Assembly (NCBI RefSeq): GCF_000428845.1
Contig: NZ_AUAS01000005.1
Location: 310,001-374,000, forward strand
Reading direction: 5' to 3'
Source: Dyadobacter alkalitolerans DSM 23607
Lineage (GTDB): Bacteria > Bacteroidota > Bacteroidia > Cytophagales > Spirosomataceae
Length of the DNA: 64,000 nt
The first letter of the stretch is position 1. Each line of letters starts with the position of its first letter. Below the pieces are notes generated by a model. That model was not told where the DNA came from, searched no databases, and was given only the letters and a program-made list of their open reading frames with translations. A program made the translations under genes and the position numbers. This document shows positions 8,727 to 17,598 of this stretch, piece by piece.

Positions 8727-9896
8727 TGCGTTGATCGCCTTATAAATTTCAGCAACGCTGTTTTCCCAGCTATGTGAATGGGCAAAGGCCTGCCTCTCTT
8801 CCGTTTTGGCGTCCGAATTTTCGGCCAAAGCTTTTTCTATCATTATAATATATTCCTCCTTGTTTTCAGCCAGGTAAACATAGTCGCTGAAAACATCCAT
8901 CGCATTGGTTCTTGTGGCGACAACAGGCTTACCGAGAGCAAGATACTCATCTATTTTCCTGGGATAATTGCCTATCGTAAGCTGGTTGAGGAGCTGGGGA
9001 TTAAGGCATACGTCAAATGAATTGATGTAAGCCGGGAGTGTGTCGCCATTTTTTGAGCCCGTAAAAATCACATTGTCAAGTTGGTGCAGCGTGCTTTCCT
9101 TAAACACATCATCCTCCGGACCTACCAGCACAAGCTGCCACGCCGGGCGTGAAACAGCGATATAATGCAGCAGTTCCAGGTCCAGCCGTAAATTTTGCAA
9201 AGCGCCCACATAACCGATCCTTGGCCCTGGAATAGATGCAATGTCTGCTGGCTCCGCGGCGCCTATGCCGGAGCTGAAAAGTGCCAGGTCACAGCCCTGC
9301 CCTACGTAAAAAGTATTGGGATTATATTGTTTGCAGTAAGCGGCCAGATACGTGGAGTTAGCAACACAGATGTCGCTTTTCGCGATCAGCTCCGGTTCCA
9401 GCTTAGCGCCGTGCTTGGCCCAATACTCCACCCCTATCATGTAATCACGCGAGTAATATACGGACAGCCGTGGTTTTAGATAATCCTTTATGTAAAAACT
9501 GCGGAAAATATCATTGTCATTAAAATGTATGACATTCTCAAATCCAAGCTTTTTGAGCGCCCTGGCAATCGAATCAACAAAAATCCGGTTGTTCCTTGCA
9601 TTGAACATTTTAAAGATATCGTCGAAAGAGATCCAATTTATTGACTCGATCATACGATCGGGATATAGCACCCAGAGGTTTTTTTCTACTTCTTCCAGGC
9701 CATTCTCCTGCTTATGAAGCACGCGCAGGCGCCTTGCGATTTTCGGATCGGCACTATGCCGCATGGCAGTAATGCGGTCCAGCGGCGCATTGACATATAA
9801 AACCCGGTGCGACTTACTGAATTCCAGTGCGATATTTTTACAGTTACTGCCAATCTCAACATCCCATGCCTGCTGTCCCGTGATAACGATATCCAT
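8721..9896 (-). CDS. Family 4 (GT-B) glycosyltransferase, last gene of the EPS operon
   Basis: A 391-residue GT-B enzyme. The N-terminus MDIVITGQQAWD is followed by an acceptor-binding half. The C-terminal half carries IGYVGALQ, LVLVGP and the donor-site region KIDEYLALGKPVVAT, in which the E of the usual EX7E motif is seen in KIDEYLA. It should add a sugar from a nucleotide donor. It lies 33 bases downstream of the O-antigen ligase-like gene on the same strand, and its last bases overlap the end of the histidine kinase gene tail to tail. The specificity is not visible. Confidence 0.87.
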   Translation of the reverse strand: MDIVITGQQAWDVEIGSNCKNIALEFSKSHRVLYVNAPLDRITAMRHSADPKIARRLRVLHKQENGLEEVEKNLWVLYPDRMIESINWISFDDIFKMFNARNNRIFVDSIARALKKLGFENVIHFNDNDIFRSFYIKDYLKPRLSVYYSRDYMIGVEYWAKHGAKLEPELIAKSDICVANSTYLAAYCKQYNPNTFYVGQGCDLALFSSGIGAAEPADIASIPGPRIGYVGALQNLRLDLELLHYIAVSRPAWQLVLVGPEDDVFKESTLHQLDNVIFTGSKNGDTLPAYINSFDVCLNPQLLNQLTIGNYPRKIDEYLALGKPVVATRTNAMDVFSDYVYLAENKEEYIIMIEKALAENSDAKTEERQAFAHSHSWENSVAEIYKAINAL

Positions 9897-9929
9897 ATCT
9901 GATCGTAGTGAGTGAGTTAAAGGATCTGG

Positions 9930-11429
9930 TTAGGATGTGAGCTTTTTTCTCTCCCGCTTATCCAAAATCCTGGTCACCGAAATAATGGCAATGGTTAACG
10001 AAAAATAAATGTTGGCAGGAAATTGCACGAGTGCTTCCTGCGGATAATTCCCTAAGTTATACGCAAATACAATCAGAAGCATGCACAAGCAGTAGGTTTT
10101 TAGTTCCGGGTTACGGATGTGGAAATAATTATCAATCCCGGCCTTCAAGACGGTAAACATCAGGCAACAGAATATGAAGAGTCCTACCCAACCCAGCTCC
10201 ACGGCAACGCGGACGTAACCGCTATCCGGCGGGAATTTGGCCAGATAAGAGTGGGGAGCAAACCGAACGCCCCAGACACCCGTCGCCCCCAGCCCGCCGC
10301 CAAACGGATGCGATTGAATAAAGGGCTGAATGCGTTTCTGATTGATTGCCCGTGTATTGAATGAAGCATCGTCCGAAGGCTTGAACGCCGACTGAAAGCG
10401 AAACAAAGTCGGATCCGACGTGGGCATGAGCACAAGCACCACCGTAAGCGAAAATGCGAAGACCGCAAATACAAGAATCTTCTTGCTGAATTTAAGAATA
10501 CAAAACATGATAAGCCCTCCGGGAAGTAGCACATAAGCACCACGTGTGCCGGAATAAAGCATAGCCATTACGAAAATGACAGCCATCACACCTAACAACA
10601 CTTTTTTCCAGATTTTAAGATTCCCCGAAATCAGGCCGACGCATAGCAATGTGCTCACCACCATGTGATAGGAAAACGCAACCGGATCCGAAAAGATGGA
10701 GAACTTACGCCAATGTCCGTTAATAAAGAGCAGATCGGAAATCAGGGGATCAGAATATAAATACTCATTTTCCGCATCCGAAAAGCCGATGAATTCTTGT
10801 TTGAAACCATATAACGCCCCTATAACCGACAATCCGAGCCAGAGTTTCAGGATCAACCTCAGAAACTGGATCGTATTGATCTGATACACGAAGACGAAAT
10901 ACGTAAGCATGACAATAGCAACCGACCGGATCGTATACACCCACGCAAGGCGCGATTCGGCCGTAGGATTGCCCACTTGAAGGAAGTTATAGAACACCCA
11001 GATGATAATGATGGTGCTTACAGGTCCTTTCAGGATCTTCCAGTCAGGGTTTTTCTTTTGGGAGATAAAAAAACCAAGCATTAACAGAATTTCGACGCCG
11101 TCAACAGCCGTTCCCCACGGAAAATTAATGCCCAGCCGGATAATTGAAAAGACAAAAATGGCGAGCATGAGCAGGATAATGATGCCAAATTTGGGATATG
11201 CCACAATTCCGTACAGCACGAGCACGCCAACAAGCGCGGCAATGATCAGCACATCAACTTTAAGCCCGAACACTGCATTTGCCCAACCAAAACCCACGGA
11301 GAAAAGCAGCAAAAAGAGCATTCCGGGAATGTTCTGCAACTTTTCGTCCCAAAAGATCCGGCGCAGATATCTTTTAACAGGACCGGCAGAATCGGGGCTG
11401 GAAGGTGTTGATATTTGATAAATTTCCAC
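9930..11429 (-). CDS. O-antigen ligase/polymerase-like membrane protein (Wzy_C family)
   Basis: A 499-residue protein with about 10-12 membrane helices and a large periplasmic loop in the C-terminal half. The loop contains HPFGGGLGATG and PHSYLAKFPPDSGYVRVAVELG, split here by only a few residues and characteristic of the Wzy_C/O-antigen ligase family. It either polymerises repeat units or ligates the chain to a carrier. The start is GTG at 11429, which overlaps the TAG of the small gene upstream (TAGTG). The reading frame has no better ATG nearby. It sits in the six-gene leftward operon with the copolymerase, so polymerase is the more likely role. Confidence 0.85.
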   Translation of the reverse strand: MEIYQISTPSSPDSAGPVKRYLRRIFWDEKLQNIPGMLFLLLFSVGFGWANAVFGLKVDVLIIAALVGVLVLYGIVAYPKFGIIILLMLAIFVFSIIRLGINFPWGTAVDGVEILLMLGFFISQKKNPDWKILKGPVSTIIIIWVFYNFLQVGNPTAESRLAWVYTIRSVAIVMLTYFVFVYQINTIQFLRLILKLWLGLSVIGALYGFKQEFIGFSDAENEYLYSDPLISDLLFINGHWRKFSIFSDPVAFSYHMVVSTLLCVGLISGNLKIWKKVLLGVMAVIFVMAMLYSGTRGAYVLLPGGLIMFCILKFSKKILVFAVFAFSLTVVLVLMPTSDPTLFRFQSAFKPSDDASFNTRAINQKRIQPFIQSHPFGGGLGATGVWGVRFAPHSYLAKFPPDSGYVRVAVELGWVGLFIFCCLMFTVLKAGIDNYFHIRNPELKTYCLCMLLIVFAYNLGNYPQEALVQFPANIYFSLTIAIISVTRILDKRERKKLTS

Positions 11430-11575
11430 TAAAAGAAGACTATTTTAAACAAGAAAATGAACACGCTCACGAACGCCAGAACCAATGCGGCCTGCCGTAC
11501 TTTTTGTTCAAAAGGGGGCAGCTCATCGAAACTTTCCTTTCTTTTCTTGCCGAACTTAGATGGATAAATTTTCAT
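11429..11575 (-). CDS. Small single-span membrane protein, 48 residues
   Basis: A short frame fitted exactly between its neighbours. Its ATG overlaps the TGA of the GT2 gene (ATGA, 11572-11575) and its TAG overlaps the GTG of the polymerase-like gene (TAGTG). The product starts MKIYPSKFGKKRKESF, highly basic, and ends in one hydrophobic helix (about 29-48) finishing FKIVFF. The orientation is probably N-in. Overlap at both ends strongly suggests a real coupled gene and not chance. I do not recognise a family. A role as a small accessory subunit of the polymerase or glycosyltransferase is inference from position only. Confidence 0.65.
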   Translation of the reverse strand: MKIYPSKFGKKRKESFDELPPFEQKVRQAALVLAFVSVFIFLFKIVFF

Positions 11576-12753
11576 AATGTTCGCTCTTGCGATCCCGAAC
11601 CATGTTTTGTGGCAACAGAAATCTGATTGGCCTTACCTGCTTTCAATAGCGCGAGTATCTGAAAAGAGATGAACTTCGGAATGTTCACCAGCGACTGGTA
11701 GATCCGCGGATCAGTTGCTGAGCTTTTCAGCGAGATGTAAAACCCAATCACAAATGTGCAAAGCGCGACAAACCAGGCTAATGCAATGCCGGGCGCTATA
11801 AACAAATTGATCAGCATAAAAAGCACGGAAAGCAACAGGAAAATAAATAAAGGCGGCCGCAGCAGTACCAGGCCAAACAGGGTCTGGTCCCAGTTGAAAT
11901 TCACCAACCCTCTGAAAAACACCCCGAAGCCCAGCGCGAAATACTTGAACCAGGTGTTGATCCACCTTGCCCGTTGCTTCACCAGCTGGTCCGTGCCCGT
12001 CGTTTTCTCATCGTATACAACGGCACGTTCAGCAAATGCAATCCGGTATTTCCTTCGTACAATCGCCTCTTGCAGCACTTTATCAAAACCAGCCCCGGTA
12101 ACATCCAGATGTTCCAGACATTCCCTGTAAAGCGGAACCGTAAATGCCATTCCTGAACCTGCCAGCGTTGCCGAAGAGCCTGCCCCAAAAAGCACTTTTC
12201 CATCATAAAAATGATAGTAAATATCCCTGGCAGCATCCAAACACGCGTAAGTGCTATCCAGGTTCTTAGCATCCCGAACACCCTGCACTGCATGGAAACC
12301 CCGACTGAAATAAACATTCAATTCGTCCAGATACCCCGGGTCGGTCAGGTTATCGCTGTCGATAATGGTCAGGTGAGAATGCGGCCGGATGAAATTTCGG
12401 ATCGCATAAAAATGGGAACGGGTGTTGCTGCCCAGAACCGTTTCCGGCCGCAGCAGCGAAACCTTGTCCGAGCCAAAATGCAGATCGCTGATATCGCATT
12501 TATCAGCAACCACATAAATATGGAAATTGGGATAACGGACCTTTAAAAATGCGCTCACAACTGCCGGCAGCTGTTGCGTTTGCTCATAAGCCGTCACAAT
12601 CACAGCGTAGTCGGGGCTGGTGGTCACCGTGTTTTTCGAACGCCCTTTAACCGATCTGCGCACCGTGTAAATCAGCAGCAATATGACCGGAAAGACCAGG
12701 TTGAAGCCAATGACAAATTGGATAAGCAGCCATATGTATCCAATGATCATCAT
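11572..12753 (-). CDS. Membrane-anchored family 2 glycosyltransferase
   Basis: A 393-residue enzyme. One N-terminal helix (about 4-27) anchors the protein, and three or so helices follow the catalytic domain near residues 270-350. The GT2 core shows YAVIVTAYEQ, the metal-binding IDSDN and the acceptor motif GAGFDKVLQEAI. It ends with KQRARW, the Q/RxxRW signature of processive cellulose synthase/hyaluronan synthase-like transferases. It may therefore extend a chain while threading it through the membrane. However, a polymerase and flippases are also present, so single-sugar transfer is possible. Both gene boundaries overlap neighbours by four bases (ATGA), showing translational coupling. Confidence 0.86.
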   Translation of the reverse strand: MMIIGYIWLLIQFVIGFNLVFPVILLLIYTVRRSVKGRSKNTVTTSPDYAVIVTAYEQTQQLPAVVSAFLKVRYPNFHIYVVADKCDISDLHFGSDKVSLLRPETVLGSNTRSHFYAIRNFIRPHSHLTIIDSDNLTDPGYLDELNVYFSRGFHAVQGVRDAKNLDSTYACLDAARDIYYHFYDGKVLFGAGSSATLAGSGMAFTVPLYRECLEHLDVTGAGFDKVLQEAIVRRKYRIAFAERAVVYDEKTTGTDQLVKQRARWINTWFKYFALGFGVFFRGLVNFNWDQTLFGLVLLRPPLFIFLLLSVLFMLINLFIAPGIALAWFVALCTFVIGFYISLKSSATDPRIYQSLVNIPKFISFQILALLKAGKANQISVATKHGSGSQERTL

Positions 12754-14930
12754 ACTTCTACGGGTTTGTCAATTTTGCCGGCCTGCTCCGGAATGTTTTC
12801 TGTATTCGTCAAAACCCATCCTGAGAACCGCTCGTCGAGGCTGTTCAGATACTGGATTTTAGACTGATCTTCTCCTGAAATCGTTTCACCAGCCGAGAAT
12901 ACAGCAACCACACGATCCGTAAAGCTGATCCACTCCTTCGCCTTATTCATAGAAGTAAGCGCGTCAGTTTCAATGAGGACAATGTCAAATTGTGTTTTCA
13001 AAACCTGGATGCGTTGCGCGATCATCTTCTCGTCCGAAAGTTCAAGTAATGAGACGTCTCCGCCTTTATTTCCCAGAATGCTGATTTGTCCCGGGACCGC
13101 TTCCAGTAGGTCATTTTGTTTCAGATAATTTTCAAAAAGCCTCGATTCGGGATTCAGCTTGGTAATGTCAGGCTGGTTAAAATTGCCATCAATGATCAGG
13201 ACCGTCTTGTTGATCTTGGAAAACGCCCAGGCCAGTGCGACCACGAAGGACGTTTTACCAACATCATTAGAAAGGCTTGTTACTGCAATGATTTTCGGAT
13301 CGCTCAGCTCGCTGTCCAGCTCGTAGCGGATAGAACGCACCAGGTTTTTATACAACCGGATCGCCTTGCCGTCGGAAGAGTTCATGCCCGAAAAGCTCAG
13401 GCCGGAGTCCTTACCCAGCGAATTAAGATAACCCAATACAGGCCGGTCCGTCGTGTTCGCCAGTTGAAGCGGATATCTGATGGATTTGTCGAGATAAAAA
13501 AGGATAAAGAACACAAACACACAGAATGTGAAGCTGATAACGCCGGAAAGCACGATCAGCACCATCTTTTTAGAAGCCTGAACCTTTCCCGGCATCGCTT
13601 TCTCGATAAGTCTTAAATAAACAGGAAAACTGAATTCCAGACTCGCATCATTATAGCGCTGCAAAGCCTCAATGTATTCTTTGCTCGCAATGTCGATGCT
13701 GGTTTCGTATTCCTGGATGGTTGCTTCGTTTGGCACGAGCCCGTCAAACTTTTTGTTCAGCCGGTTCAGCTCGCCCTGGATGGAAGCCACACTGTTTTTA
13801 GCCATTTCCAGAGAAATTTCCATGGTCAGCTTCTTCCCCACAAGATCCTGCTTGGTCACCATCGGGTTGTAAATGTACTTGTCCGAGGCGGCATCTATCT
13901 CAGCCGAAAGAATGTTCCTGACCGAGTCCATGCTGGCTTTCAGCTTCGGGTTGAAATTGCTCGCGATATATCGTTCATTCAGGTCTCTCAGCGCCCGTTT
14001 GTCGCTCACAATGCTTTGATTAATGCTCGTTAACGCACTTTCAAAGTATTTTCTGTCCGCAGGATTAAATTTGTTGTCAATGTTCTTGATAGCAGCATCG
14101 TAGGCGATAATTTCCTTCTGGGCAACTTCTCTTCTGGTTTCATAATCTGCCATTTGACCGTAAATGCTTCTGGCCTGCTCATTCAGGTTCATCACCCGGT
14201 TCTTGATCTTGAAATCCCGGAGCTTGTTCATCCTTTCATTCAGCGCGACCTGCTTTTGAAGCATAAAGCTTTGCAGGAAATCAATCGTTTTCTTGTTGTT
14301 TTCAACCACGCGTGACGAATTGAAACCAATGGACTCCTGGCTCAATGCATTCACCACATACGCAGCAAGATCCGGATGTTCTGCTTCGTATTCAATATCG
14401 ATATAGTCACTGTTGCCTGCGCGGTAAACGACCAGCTTCTCACGGATCGCGGCAGCATCATAACCCATGTCTGTAATGATGGTGTTAAGGCTGTTTTCAT
14501 AAGGTTTAGAGAGATCAAGGCCTTCGCGCGCTTTGTATTTTTTGGTCAGGAAATTGATAGCCTTCGCCTTATCCGCCTTACTCATGCTTTCAAGCTGGTC
14601 AACGGGCTCCCGCCATGTCGAGTCTTTCAAATCTTTCAAATCGTTGATCATCAACCGGTAAGAAACCAGATCCAGATTGCGTTTCAATGTCATCATCTGG
14701 ATAAGGCTCTCAAACTTGCGGTTGATCTGTGACTCCTGCTCGTCCTTTTCCTTCGTAACGACCTGATCGGTTTTATCAACAAGGCCCGTTGCAATCCGCG
14801 CACGCGACTCGAAAGTGTCGGGCAGCTTCTGGACCAGGAAATAACAAATAATAACCGTAATCAGCGGAACCAGGATGAGGGTAATCTTATTCCGTTGTAG
14901 TAATCGTAAAAATTGCAGCACTTCGCTCAT
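12750..14930 (-). CDS. Wzc-like polysaccharide copolymerase with degenerate BY-kinase domain
   Basis: A 726-residue inner-membrane protein. The N-terminal Wzz-type domain starts with a helix at about 15-32, followed by a long coiled-coil periplasmic region. A second helix lies near 455-478. The C-terminal cytoplasmic P-loop domain has a Walker A of the form SLSNDVGKTSF (about 550-560), where Wzc-type kinases usually have GEGKS/T, and a Walker A' region VLIIDGNFNQPD. The Walker B-like strand is IVLIETD. The tail after this domain has no tyrosine cluster. The protein should control chain length and export with the TolC-like partner upstream, which its start overlaps by four bases. It may bind ATP without being an autokinase (inference). 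Confidence 0.85.
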   Translation of the reverse strand: MSEVLQFLRLLQRNKITLILVPLITVIICYFLVQKLPDTFESRARIATGLVDKTDQVVTKEKDEQESQINRKFESLIQMMTLKRNLDLVSYRLMINDLKDLKDSTWREPVDQLESMSKADKAKAINFLTKKYKAREGLDLSKPYENSLNTIITDMGYDAAAIREKLVVYRAGNSDYIDIEYEAEHPDLAAYVVNALSQESIGFNSSRVVENNKKTIDFLQSFMLQKQVALNERMNKLRDFKIKNRVMNLNEQARSIYGQMADYETRREVAQKEIIAYDAAIKNIDNKFNPADRKYFESALTSINQSIVSDKRALRDLNERYIASNFNPKLKASMDSVRNILSAEIDAASDKYIYNPMVTKQDLVGKKLTMEISLEMAKNSVASIQGELNRLNKKFDGLVPNEATIQEYETSIDIASKEYIEALQRYNDASLEFSFPVYLRLIEKAMPGKVQASKKMVLIVLSGVISFTFCVFVFFILFYLDKSIRYPLQLANTTDRPVLGYLNSLGKDSGLSFSGMNSSDGKAIRLYKNLVRSIRYELDSELSDPKIIAVTSLSNDVGKTSFVVALAWAFSKINKTVLIIDGNFNQPDITKLNPESRLFENYLKQNDLLEAVPGQISILGNKGGDVSLLELSDEKMIAQRIQVLKTQFDIVLIETDALTSMNKAKEWISFTDRVVAVFSAGETISGEDQSKIQYLNSLDERFSGWVLTNTENIPEQAGKIDKPVEV

Positions 14931-15604
14931 TTGATATCTTCCAGTTTTTGTCCAACGATTTCTTCCAAACTACTTTTCGCCACCAGGACCTCGCCCTCCG
15001 CATTAACAATGTTCTGACTGTAATCCGATTGTACGATCAATGCCTGGTTGTAGTTCTGTAATGTTTCTTCACCTTTTTCAAACCGGTGTCTGGCATTGGT
15101 AACCGCATCATTGATATCCAAAATAGACGATGACCTTATCCGCAGCACGGCAACCTTCTGCATATAAGTGAAATAGCGCTTTTTTACTTCTGCCTCCATG
15201 TTGAGATCAAAAGCCTGTTTGTCGTATTCGGCCGCTTTGAATTCACTTTTGGCTTGTTTTACCTGATTAGGCTTTTGCAGGATGGAACCAATGTTGGCAA
15301 AAAAACCAAACTGGTAACCGCTCAATAAATCCGGTGAAACGGCGCGGTTATTATTATTAGGACTGTACAGATATGAAAATGAAAAGATGTCAAAATAGGA
15401 AAGCTTGGCCTTCTTGATGCCGTTTTCAGCAATGTTGACCCGCGCTTCGTACATTTTGACCCGCGGATAATTTGTCTTGCAGGCGGCGATTAACTTTTCG
15501 AGATAAGCATAGTCCACATCTTTGCTCAAAGACTCCTGTGCGTGCGTTGTGAGGGTAATCAAAAACAAAGGAATTAAAAACACTGCGTATCTCATTGACA
15601 TCAA
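14927..15604 (-). CDS. Half-size TolC-family outer-membrane export protein
   Basis: A 225-residue secreted protein. The signal peptide (RYAVFLIPLFLITLTTHAQ) ends near residue 23. Long helices with heptad character follow (YLEKLIAACKTNYPRVKMYE and the C-terminal half), as in the OEP/TolC family. Standard TolC proteins have two such repeats in about 430-480 residues; only one appears here. It is the first gene of the leftward operon and its end overlaps the copolymerase start (ATGA). This context suggests an outer-membrane channel for the polysaccharide in place of a Wza-type protein, none of which is in the window. Several in-frame ATGs exist at the start; the first is given. Confidence 0.75.
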   Translation of the reverse strand: MMSMRYAVFLIPLFLITLTTHAQESLSKDVDYAYLEKLIAACKTNYPRVKMYEARVNIAENGIKKAKLSYFDIFSFSYLYSPNNNNRAVSPDLLSGYQFGFFANIGSILQKPNQVKQAKSEFKAAEYDKQAFDLNMEAEVKKRYFTYMQKVAVLRIRSSSILDINDAVTNARHRFEKGEETLQNYNQALIVQSDYSQNIVNAEGEVLVAKSSLEEIVGQKLEDIK

Positions 15605-15704
15605 TTTTTAAAAAATAATTTATTTAAAATGAATATTGCTTGATTATGTAGTTATAAAAAATACATTTGACTAAAATTACTTCTACTTTCCCCTGCCTTA
15701 ACAA
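15605..15704. promoter_or_regulatory. Divergent AT-rich promoter region of the EPS operon and acyltransferase
   Basis: One hundred AT-rich bases separate the leftward six-gene operon from the rightward acyltransferase, so promoters for both must lie here. A TTTG at 15667-15670 is a possible -33 element for the rightward gene, but no -7 element with proper spacing is convincing. Confidence 0.4.
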
Positions 15705-16322
15705 ATGGCCTTTTCTGACCGAATCAAGAGCAACCCCCGTCTAAAAAAGTTCTTTCACTGGCTTCTTATCCCTACTAATCAGGCTCGTCCAAGGCTTTGG
15801 GTGAGAGTGATACTGAACCGGTTTTATCATCAAAAAGGCAAAAATGTCATCATCAGGAGCTGGGTAAGAATGGATGTGTTGCCATTCAATCCCTTCTCAA
15901 TCGGAGACAATTCTATGGTTGAAGACTTTACGACGATCAATAATGGTGTGGGAGAAGTAAGGATCGGCAATAACTCGCTGATTGGGCTGGGCAATGTGAT
16001 CATCGGCCCTATTACGGTTGGAAACAATGTGATCCTCGCGCAGAACATTGTCGCCAGCGGATTGAACCACAACTATGCCGACATTAAGCAACCTATTCAC
16101 CAGCAAGGCGTTAGCGTAGCCCCGATTGTGATTGAAGACGATTGCTGGATCGGCGCCAACACCGTTATCACGGCCGGGGTAAGGATAGGAAAACACTGTG
16201 TAATTGCCGCCGGGGCCGTTGTCACTAAAAATATCCCTCCCTACTCTGTGGCTGTGGGCAACCCTGCGCGGGTTATCAAGCAGTACGACGCGTCCAGCGA
16301 TGAATGGATCAAGACCATTTAA
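15705..16322 (+). CDS. Hexapeptide-repeat acyltransferase (LbetaH, WcaF/NodL-like)
   Basis: A 205-residue left-handed beta-helix enzyme. Imperfect hexapeptide repeats are visible from about residue 75 to 180 (VRIGNNSLIGLGNVIIGP, VIEDDCWIGANTVITAGV, IGKHCVIAAGAVVTKNIP). They end in the PPYSVAVGNPARVIK closing loop typical of sugar O-acetyltransferases. The catalytic histidine is probably in SGLNHNYAD. It likely acetylates a sugar of the polysaccharide using acetyl-CoA. It is transcribed alone and rightward, converging on the sugar transferase gene. The sugar acceptor is unknown. Confidence 0.88.
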   Translation: MAFSDRIKSNPRLKKFFHWLLIPTNQARPRLWVRVILNRFYHQKGKNVIIRSWVRMDVLPFNPFSIGDNSMVEDFTTINNGVGEVRIGNNSLIGLGNVIIGPITVGNNVILAQNIVASGLNHNYADIKQPIHQQGVSVAPIVIEDDCWIGANTVITAGVRIGKHCVIAAGAVVTKNIPPYSVAVGNPARVIKQYDASSDEWIKTI

Positions 16323-16367
16323 CATAAGCGTGTAAAAGTAATTTCAATAATGTTATGATAGGGAGGG

Positions 16368-17585
16368 TTATACGTTTTCTGATTGCAAGAGGGCCGGGAA
16401 TGTTTTCAAGATAATCTGCATATCCATTTTAAAGGAAAATTCCTTGGCATAGGTAATGTCCAGCTGGGTCCTTTCTTCTTCCGACATGTCCGCCTTTCCT
16501 TTTCCGCGCTTGGTCACCTGCCATAAGCCGGTAAGACCTGCCGGGCCGGCAAAGCGAAGGATTTTGTCATCGGTCGTCATTTTTTCCGCTTCGTAAAGCG
16601 GCAGCGGCCGGTTACCCACCAGCGACATATCGCCTTTCAGAATGTTGATCAACTGCGGAAGCTCATCCAGACTGCTGTTTCGCAGGAACTGTCCGAAACG
16701 GGTGATCCGCGGATCATTCTGGAACTTCATAAATGCTGCTTTCTGATCTTTCTGGAAGTGATAAAGCTTTTCACAGATTTCTCTCCCATCATGGAACAAC
16801 AAGCTTTTGCATTGATTACCAGCTATGCATTCGTCGCATAACCCATTGCTTTCTACCTGATTGGCAGCTGGCTCGGCGACCTTATTGTACATACTTAATG
16901 CAGCCATCTTCCTGATGAGCTGGTCGGCATCGGTACGCATGGTGCGGAATTTGTAAAGGTCAAAGATCTTGTAGCCGCTCCCTACTCTTTTTGATTTGTA
17001 AAAAACAGGGCCTTTTGAATCCAAACGAATCAGAAGTGCAATTAACAGGAATACGGGAAGTAGTAGGAGCACCGCACCACCGGTCGAAATAACATCGATC
17101 GATCTTTTCCACAATGGTGTGCGTGTGTTTTCCGCGCTGATTTTTTGAGAAGCTTTGCTGGCCACATACCATTGCCGTTTTTTGAAATAACGGATGCGGG
17201 TAATGAGGTCGCCATCATCAAACCGGACAGAGAAAATGTCGTCGGCGTGATGCTTGCGGGCCATTTCGATTGCCTCGCTGCTGAGCTTATCCACCATCAG
17301 CACAAAAGGAATGTTGCCGAAACCGGCCGTGTTCCGGATCGTGTCCAGCAGTTCGAGGCCACCGCTTTCGCTGTGGGCGAGGATGATATCCGCAGGATAA
17401 TTTTCTTCCAGGGCATGCAGAACACCCTCTTTTGAATCGAAATATTCAACCTGCAGCGTATCCGAATATTGTTCGGAAAATTTCAGATACTGTTCCAGAT
17501 CCTTGTTCAGATAAATTACCCGGAACAAAGCAACATAGGATTTTGACTCAACAACCATTCCTTCGGACGTGCTTGCCAATTCCAT
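16368..17585 (-). CDS. Initiating sugar-phosphate transferase fused to a pseudo-receiver domain
   Basis: A 405-residue protein. Residues 15-140 have the fold pattern of a response-regulator receiver (final strand and helix like HADDIFSV...[12 protein letters not shown]). The phosphoacceptor position reads ILAHSES instead of an Asp-containing motif, and the usual acidic pair is NK. Residues 155-400 are the bacterial sugar transferase domain (WbaP/PglC/WcaJ type). It has one hydrophobic anchor (about 166-187), [34 protein letters not shown] and LTGLWQV. The enzyme should load the first sugar phosphate on undecaprenyl phosphate. An insertion near 250-271 carries four cysteines (C250, C253, C259, C271). 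It follows the lone receiver gene after 13 bases, so both are one operon. Confidence 0.9.
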   Translation of the reverse strand: MELASTSEGMVVESKSYVALFRVIYLNKDLEQYLKFSEQYSDTLQVEYFDSKEGVLHALEENYPADIILAHSESGGLELLDTIRNTAGFGNIPFVLMVDKLSSEAIEMARKHHADDIFSVRFDDGDLITRIRYFKKRQWYVASKASQKISAENTRTPLWKRSIDVISTGGAVLLLLPVFLLIALLIRLDSKGPVFYKSKRVGSGYKIFDLYKFRTMRTDADQLIRKMAALSMYNKVAEPAANQVESNGLCDECIAGNQCKSLLFHDGREICEKLYHFQKDQKAAFMKFQNDPRITRFGQFLRNSSLDELPQLINILKGDMSLVGNRPLPLYEAEKMTTDDKILRFAGPAGLTGLWQVTKRGKGKADMSEEERTQLDITYAKEFSFKMDMQIILKTFPALLQSENV

Positions 17586-17598
17586 ATTATATTATTGA

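Noticed and set aside
13116..13616. Rightward 166-codon frame inside the copolymerase gene
   Set aside because: Antisense shadow; no family resemblance and no start context.
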